From: Candidatus Cloacimonadota bacterium
GTDB lineage: Bacteria; Cloacimonadota; Cloacimonadia; Cloacimonadales; TCS61
Reading direction: 5' to 3'
DNA: 9,874 nucleotides
NCBI GenBank assembly: GCA_030592835.1
Contig: JAUVIJ010000052.1
Span: 1 to 9,874 of the forward strand
Position 1 is the first letter of the stretch; each line of letters begins with the position of its first letter. The position numbers were made by a program, and so were the translations under genes. The notes beneath the pieces are model-generated. The model was not told where the DNA came from. It did not search any database and was given only the letters and a program-made list of their open reading frames with translations. Shown one piece after another: positions 5,635 to 9,874 of this stretch.

Positions 5635-7536
5635 ATGAAAAATATAATTCGAATATATAAAATTATGCTGCGCTATTCCGGGTACTTGATTGCCGGATTA
5701 TTCTTTATGCTTGGTTTTGCGCTGTTCAGTGGTGTCAGCGTTACTTTAGCCATACCATTATTTGATTATGTCTTCATGGATGATAAGCCGGAAATTCTAT
5801 ATACTCAATTCGACAAATTTCTGGAAGTTATTGTCCATACTTTTTCCGAATATTTGCATAACAATGACATCAAAACCATGTTCTCTGCAACTGCCCTGGA
5901 TAATTTAGGAGAAAAGGTCGGTTCCATACTTTCCGTATCAGATCCGATATTGCTGCTCTGGATAATCAGTATCAGCGTTATTATCCTGATAATATTGAAG
6001 AATTTCTTTTTCTATGGTAACCGGGTTATGTTCGCAAATTTGAGAGGAAGAACTGTTAAAACCATTAGAGAAAAGATGTTCAGGAAATACCTGCATCAAT
6101 CTCTGGAATTCTTCAGCACAAATAAAATTGGCGATTCTCTGGTAAGGATGGTCTCGGACGTAAGAATAGTCAGTCATCTCTTTATCGGATCTCTTTTTCA
6201 GACTCTACAGAATGTTGTTTTATTGATCGTTTACACGACCATTGCCTTATTCCTTAATCCCCGTTTATTCCTGGTCAGTCTGATCCTGTTCCCCGTTTTT
6301 TCCTTTTTTTTAGGGGCTTTAGGGAAAAAGATCAAGAAATATGCTAAGAGAATTCAAGCTCATTCTTCCGATCTCTTTTCAAATGTGGAGGAAAGCCTGA
6401 ACAACATGCCCGTTGTCAAAGCTTTTGCCAGAGAAAATCATGAATTCAGTAAATTCAATATCATAAATACCCGGTTTTTCAGATTCTGGAGAAAATCTAT
6501 TCTTTATACTGCTATAAACGTCCCTTTATCCGAGTTTAATGGCACATTTATGGGTATTATTGTGCTTCTGGTAGGTGGAAAACAGGTTCTCGCCCCCGGC
6601 AGCAGTTTTACTTACGGACAATTCATAACCTTCCTGCTGGCTATTTTTTCCATGCTGCACCCGATGAAGAAACTAACGAAAGCTTATGCCGATATCAGGA
6701 AAGCTCTGGTGTCCCTGAACAGGATTTCAGTGATCCTCGATAGAAGATCAGAGATCCTGGATAAAAAGAATTCCCAGAGTAAAAGAACTTTTAATGACAG
6801 CATCAAATTTCAGAATGTGAGTTTCAGTTATATTGAAAACAAACAGATACTCACAGATATATCTTTTACTGTAGAGAAGGGACAGCAGGCAGCTATTGTA
6901 GGTGTAAGCGGATCGGGAAAATCCACACTCGTCAACCTTCTACCCAGGTTTTATGATCATCAGGAAGGTAAAATACTAATAGATGGAATTCCAACTGAAG
7001 ATATCAAATTGAAAGACCTGCGCACATTATTCGGATTTGTAACTCAGGATTCCTATCTTTTTAATGACTCTATCTATAATAATATAAAATATGGAACATT
7101 GAAAGATATTTCTGAAGATGATATACACAAGGCTGCTGAAATAGCTTTCGCTGATGAGTTTATCAATAACATTCCCGAAAAATTCAACCATATTCTGGCA
7201 ATTCATGGTAATGACCTTTCCGGTGGTCAGAAACAGAGATTGTGTATTGCCCGGGCAATTGTGGGAGATCCGCCCATCTTGATTTTCGATGAAGCAACAA
7301 GTGCTCTTGATACTGAAGCAGAACAGAAGGTTCAGAAAGCGATCGAACGGGTAACGAAAAACAGGACTGTAATTGTGATCGCTCATAGACTTTCTACAGT
7401 ACTTTCCTCAGACAAGATTGTTGTACTCGAAAAGGGCAGGATCGTTGGACTGGGAACCCATGCAGAATTACTGAAAACCTGTGACAGATATAAGAAGTTG
7501 TATCAATTGCAGTTCAGGGATAACAGTTCTGAATGA
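5635..7536 (+). CDS. ABC exporter, fused permease-ATPase (MsbA-like lipid/glycolipid exporter)
   Basis: An inner-membrane half-transporter expected to homodimerise and flip or export a lipid or lipid-linked glycan using ATP. In its 633 residues, the N-terminal part has six likely membrane segments (about 15-42, 104-125, 185-207, 210-230, 290-318, 325-343); the C-terminal ATPase starts near 388. ATPase motifs: Tyr399 (A-loop), Walker A GVSGSGKST at 423-431, Gln471, signature LSGGQ at 528-532, Walker B ILIFDE with catalytic Glu553, SALD at 556-559, and switch His584. All catalytic residues are intact. Two oddities: a hydrophilic outer loop of about 58 residues between segments 1 and 2, longer than in typical MsbA, and AIHGND just before LSGGQ where exporters usually have a GERG-type motif. 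The ATG at 5635 follows GAGGTG. It is the first gene of the plus-strand operon, and its stop overlaps the next start by 4 nt. The substrate is not readable; its neighbours suggest a surface glycan or its lipid carrier. Confidence 0.9.
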   Translation: MKNIIRIYKIMLRYSGYLIAGLFFMLGFALFSGVSVTLAIPLFDYVFMDDKPEILYTQFDKFLEVIVHTFSEYLHNNDIKTMFSATALDNLGEKVGSILSVSDPILLLWIISISVIILIILKNFFFYGNRVMFANLRGRTVKTIREKMFRKYLHQSLEFFSTNKIGDSLVRMVSDVRIVSHLFIGSLFQTLQNVVLLIVYTTIALFLNPRLFLVSLILFPVFSFFLGALGKKIKKYAKRIQAHSSDLFSNVEESLNNMPVVKAFARENHEFSKFNIINTRFFRFWRKSILYTAINVPLSEFNGTFMGIIVLLVGGKQVLAPGSSFTYGQFITFLLAIFSMLHPMKKLTKAYADIRKALVSLNRISVILDRRSEILDKKNSQSKRTFNDSIKFQNVSFSYIENKQILTDISFTVEKGQQAAIVGVSGSGKSTLVNLLPRFYDHQEGKILIDGIPTEDIKLKDLRTLFGFVTQDSYLFNDSIYNNIKYGTLKDISEDDIHKAAEIAFADEFINNIPEKFNHILAIHGNDLSGGQKQRLCIARAIVGDPPILIFDEATSALDTEAEQKVQKAIERVTKNRTVIVIAHRLSTVLSSDKIVVLEKGRIVGLGTHAELLKTCDRYKKLYQLQFRDNSSE

Positions 7537-8567
7537 AGTTTCTATTTTTCCTATCCCAGAAATATTCTTTTCCCATAATCTCCCCGATAATAGATTACCT
7601 TGAAAAATCTCGTTTAGAATTCATGATCCAGATAACCCCCGGAATTGAATTGAATCTGGATAAAATGAACGAATCTGTTTTAAAATACAATATCACTACC
7701 AGCCAGAAAAAGGCTCTGGAGTTCAAACCTGATTTTGTAATAATTCCAGGTAATTTTGTGGATTATAGACTTCCTGGCATAAAAGTTCAAATATTTCATG
7801 GAATCGGTATCGAAAAAAGTTCTCATTATAAAATCAGACCTTTCTTTGATATATACTGCACTTCCGGACCCTGTGTCACCCGGAAGTTTAAAAAGCCTGG
7901 CATGAAACTTTCTAACATCGAAATCATTGAGACCGGGTGGCCGAAAGTCGATTATATAATTAATTATCCCAAAACAGGATTACACGATAAATTTGCAATC
8001 CCACGGAATAAAAGGATCATTCTCTATGCCCCTACTTTCAGTAAAAAATTGACTTCGATCCCTCATATACTGTCCGAAATACCTGGGATAATATCCAGTG
8101 ATGAATTCTGGTTGATCAAATTACATGATCTCTCCGGAAAAAAGATTTTTCAACAGATCCGGAGCCGAAAAAACGAAAACATTAAGATCATTTCCGATCC
8201 TGATATTACACCTTATCTTCATCTATCCGATCTGATGATATCAGACACTTCTTCTGTCATTTATGAGTTTATGCTGCTGGATAAGCCGGTCATCACTTAC
8301 CGTGCCAGTGACAGGTTAGACAAAGGTATCAATATCAGGCAGGTCAGTGAACTCAGGTCTGCTATTGACAGATCCTTTTCCAATCCTGATGAATTCCGGA
8401 ATTCAAGGGTTGAACATTTGAAAGAAATCAATCCTTATCTGGATGGTAAGATCAGTATGAATCTGATATCAAAGTTGATAAGAATGAAGGAATCGGGGTT
8501 TAGACCACAAACCAGGAAGATCGGTCCCTGGAGAAAGTTCCAGGTTAAACGGTGGCTGACAAAATGA
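7533..8567 (+). CDS. CDP-glycerol glycerophosphotransferase-family protein (TagB/TagF-like), first copy
   Basis: A cytosolic or membrane-associated enzyme of the GT-B-fold polyol-phosphate transferase family, members of which move glycerol-phosphate or ribitol-phosphate from a CDP carrier onto a growing polymer. The 344-aa protein corresponds to one catalytic domain, about half the length of TagF. Family landmarks are FHGIGI (88-93, first conserved His), GWPKVD (135-140, equivalent to the usual G-P-R-x-D), ILYAPTF (163-169), IKLH (195-198, second conserved His) and SDTSSVIYEFMLLDKPVITY (237-256), the most diagnostic stretch. The Pro that normally follows the second His is replaced by Asp (KLHD). 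There is no signal peptide or membrane segment. The ATG overlaps the exporter's stop (ATGA), and no strong SD is present, so translation is probably coupled. The family is clear; donor and acceptor are unknown, and transfer of another phospho-group or a sugar is possible. Confidence 0.8.
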   Translation: MKFLFFLSQKYSFPIISPIIDYLEKSRLEFMIQITPGIELNLDKMNESVLKYNITTSQKKALEFKPDFVIIPGNFVDYRLPGIKVQIFHGIGIEKSSHYKIRPFFDIYCTSGPCVTRKFKKPGMKLSNIEIIETGWPKVDYIINYPKTGLHDKFAIPRNKRIILYAPTFSKKLTSIPHILSEIPGIISSDEFWLIKLHDLSGKKIFQQIRSRKNENIKIISDPDITPYLHLSDLMISDTSSVIYEFMLLDKPVITYRASDRLDKGINIRQVSELRSAIDRSFSNPDEFRNSRVEHLKEINPYLDGKISMNLISKLIRMKESGFRPQTRKIGPWRKFQVKRWLTK

Positions 8568-9655
8568 TAAAAGTACTTTTCAATCTCGAGATGGAATATC
8601 ATTTTAATTCCCTTTATCCCTTGTACCAGGTAATGGAGAAGGATAGCGATTATGATCTATGGTTCCGGATCGGGCAGGACCCCAAAAAGTTCCTGGGTTT
8701 GATCTACATGTCCAGAAAGAAAAAGATCTTATCAAAAACGATACCGAAGAATTTCAGAATAACGTTAAAGACCAGGGGGTTCGATCTTGTCATCAGTGGA
8801 GATGCTCTTTCTAAACCCGAGAAATTCGGAACTCCGATTCTAGTCAATCTTGACCATGGAGTCGGGATCAAAACTTCCCGGATCAGGAATATCATTAAGC
8901 AGAAAGGGTTACATTATCATGTTTTTCTGGAAGGACAATACTGGTACGACTATATAAAAAGTCAGGGTTGGCAGGATAAAGCAAGTTTCTATATTACAGG
9001 TATGCCGAAAATGGATCCATTATTCACACCGGGTTTCTATAATCAGGAGAAATTGAAAACTGAACTTGGGTTTGATGGAGCAAAAAAGACCGTTCTTTTC
9101 GCACCATCTTATAAACCGAGCTGTATCGATGATATCGGAGAAAAGATCATCTCCCTTGTGCCAGAGTTCAATCTGATCATCAAATTACATCCTTACAGTT
9201 GGAAAGGTAGATATGCCCCTCACAGCCATCACCGTTTTTTTGAGAGATTAGCTAAAGCACATCAAGAAATCTACCTTATTCCCGAGCAGGATTACGATAT
9301 TTATCCTTATCTGGAGCTGGCAGATACTCTGATCAGTGATACATCCAGCGTGTTAAATGAATTCCTTGCTTTAGGAAAATTCGGTGTTATTTATGTTTTA
9401 TCCAACTTTAAAGAAAAACATTCTGATGGATCCGATGTACTTTCTATTCACCCCCGGGATTGGTTGAAGGATGCTTTCCCCCATCTTAATAATCCTAATG
9501 AGTTATCTGAGAATGTCAGACTTGCTCTTGATCCTACTCATAACATGAAGAAAAGGCTTGCTGAATACCGTGATTATTTCTTTACAGGACTGGATGGTAT
9601 TAGTTCACATAGAGTTAAAAGAGTGATCGACAAACTTATGAAACAGAGCTCATAA
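8564..9655 (+). CDS. CDP-glycerol glycerophosphotransferase-family protein (TagB/TagF-like), second copy
   Basis: A second, divergent member of the same GT-B-like family, 363 aa from the chosen start. Landmarks occur in the same order as in its neighbour: LDHGVGI (96-102, first His), GMPKMDPL (146-153), LFAPSY (178-183), IKLHPYS (206-212, with the usual His-Pro) and YPYLELADTLISDTSSVLNEF (247-267). It lacks a signal peptide and membrane segments and would act at the cytosolic face. I chose ATG 8564 because it overlaps the previous stop as ATGA, as at the preceding junction, and GGTGG lies about 8 nt upstream; a GTG at 8552 in the same frame would add four residues (MADK) and cannot be excluded. 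Its stop overlaps the next start by one base. Two unlike copies side by side suggest successive or distinct transfer steps, for example priming and extension, rather than redundancy. Substrate is unknown. Confidence 0.8.
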   Translation: MIKVLFNLEMEYHFNSLYPLYQVMEKDSDYDLWFRIGQDPKKFLGLIYMSRKKKILSKTIPKNFRITLKTRGFDLVISGDALSKPEKFGTPILVNLDHGVGIKTSRIRNIIKQKGLHYHVFLEGQYWYDYIKSQGWQDKASFYITGMPKMDPLFTPGFYNQEKLKTELGFDGAKKTVLFAPSYKPSCIDDIGEKIISLVPEFNLIIKLHPYSWKGRYAPHSHHRFFERLAKAHQEIYLIPEQDYDIYPYLELADTLISDTSSVLNEFLALGKFGVIYVLSNFKEKHSDGSDVLSIHPRDWLKDAFPHLNNPNELSENVRLALDPTHNMKKRLAEYRDYFFTGLDGISSHRVKRVIDKLMKQSS

Positions 9656-9874
9656 TGGCTGGAAAAACAAGATTAGAAGGTAGAAACGGAAAAATTGCTC
9701 TAAAAATGCTGATTAAAGTTACCAGAATCCTGGAAAACTCCGGAATCCCATACATTCTTGAAGGCGGAACTTTACTGGGTATAATCCGCGAGAACAGATT
9801 ATTACCCTGGGATAATGATATCGATCTTACTATCACAGAAAATTATAAAAAAGATTTATTGAAATGCCTTTGGA
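9655..9874 (+). CDS. LicD-family phosphotransferase, N-terminal part (runs off right edge)
   Basis: The frame opens with ATG at 9655, sharing its A with the preceding stop (TAATG), and stays open for 73 codons to the window edge. After a helical start, residues 33-60 carry YILEGGTLLGIIRENRLLPW followed by DNDIDLTI. This matches the LicD signature, in which a Gly-Gly-Thr-Leu-Leu-Gly turn is followed by Pro-Trp-Asp-x-Asp-x-Asp; the acidic residues belong to the nucleotidyltransferase-like fold and are thought to bind metal. LicD proteins attach phosphocholine or similar phospho-groups to teichoic acids, LPS or other glycans, some using CDP-activated donors. Its place behind two CDP-glycerol transferase-like genes fits a shared job of decorating a surface glycan with phospho-substituents. 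Because only the N-terminus is visible, fusion to other domains cannot be judged. Confidence 0.8.
   Translation, partial: MAGKTRLEGRNGKIALKMLIKVTRILENSGIPYILEGGTLLGIIRENRLLPWDNDIDLTITENYKKDLLKCLW

Noticed and set aside
5938..7386. Minus-strand frames of 79 and 119 codons inside the ABC exporter gene
   Set aside because: They run antisense to conserved transporter segments, including the Walker and signature motifs, with no supporting start signals.
8704..9836. Minus-strand frames of 63 and 66 codons at 8704-8895 and 9636-9836
   Set aside because: They are antisense to the second TagF-like gene and to the LicD start; the real genes are supported by family motifs and overlapping junctions.
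1..9874. A search for CRISPR arrays, tRNAs, transposases, phage or toxin-antitoxin genes and defence systems
   Set aside because: No regularly spaced repeats, cloverleaf-like sequences or matching protein motifs were seen; almost all of the sequence is explained by the genes listed.

Overview
The window comes from an AT-rich bacterial chromosome: ribosomal protein S15 and PNPase are the bacterial types and genes start behind Shine-Dalgarno (SD) sites. A WbpA-type nucleotide-sugar dehydrogenase and an MsbA-like ABC exporter make a Gram-negative-type envelope likely. The general look recalls AT-rich lineages of the FCB/Cloacimonadota sort, but that is an impression and cannot be settled here. 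There are no tRNA or rRNA genes, CRISPR arrays, transposases or phage genes. About 95% of the window is coding.

Left half, minus strand, read right to left from about 5.5 kb to 1: rpsO (S15), a strong intrinsic terminator, a long leader hairpin, pnp (PNPase), then 6 nt later ahcY (S-adenosylhomocysteine hydrolase), then 24 nt later a UDP-GlcNAc 6-dehydrogenase (wbpA-like, TTG start), then 29 nt later the first 28 codons of an unidentified gene that runs off the left edge. rpsO-pnp is a classic pair. The ahcY and wbpA-like genes behind it look like a lineage-specific extension of the transcription unit.

Right half, plus strand, from 5635 to the right edge: an ABC exporter of the lipid/MsbA type, two consecutive single-domain proteins of the CDP-glycerol glycerophosphotransferase (TagB/TagF-like) fold, and the first 73 codons of a LicD-family protein. 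All three junctions overlap by 4, 4 and 1 nt, so this is one translationally coupled operon. The likely theme is export and phospho-decoration of a cell-surface glycan or lipid. The UDP-GlcNAc dehydrogenase on the other strand could feed the same surface polymer, but that link is inference.

The two operons diverge from a 174-bp region (5461-5634) holding candidate promoters, a short palindrome and an rpsO leader that can fold over its own SD. The best leads are RNA elements (an S15 leader SD-masking hairpin, a near-perfect 20-bp pnp leader stem, a hairpin between SD and start upstream of the leftmost gene) and the ABC / two TagF-like / LicD gene set. I see no evidence of a new defence or mobile system.
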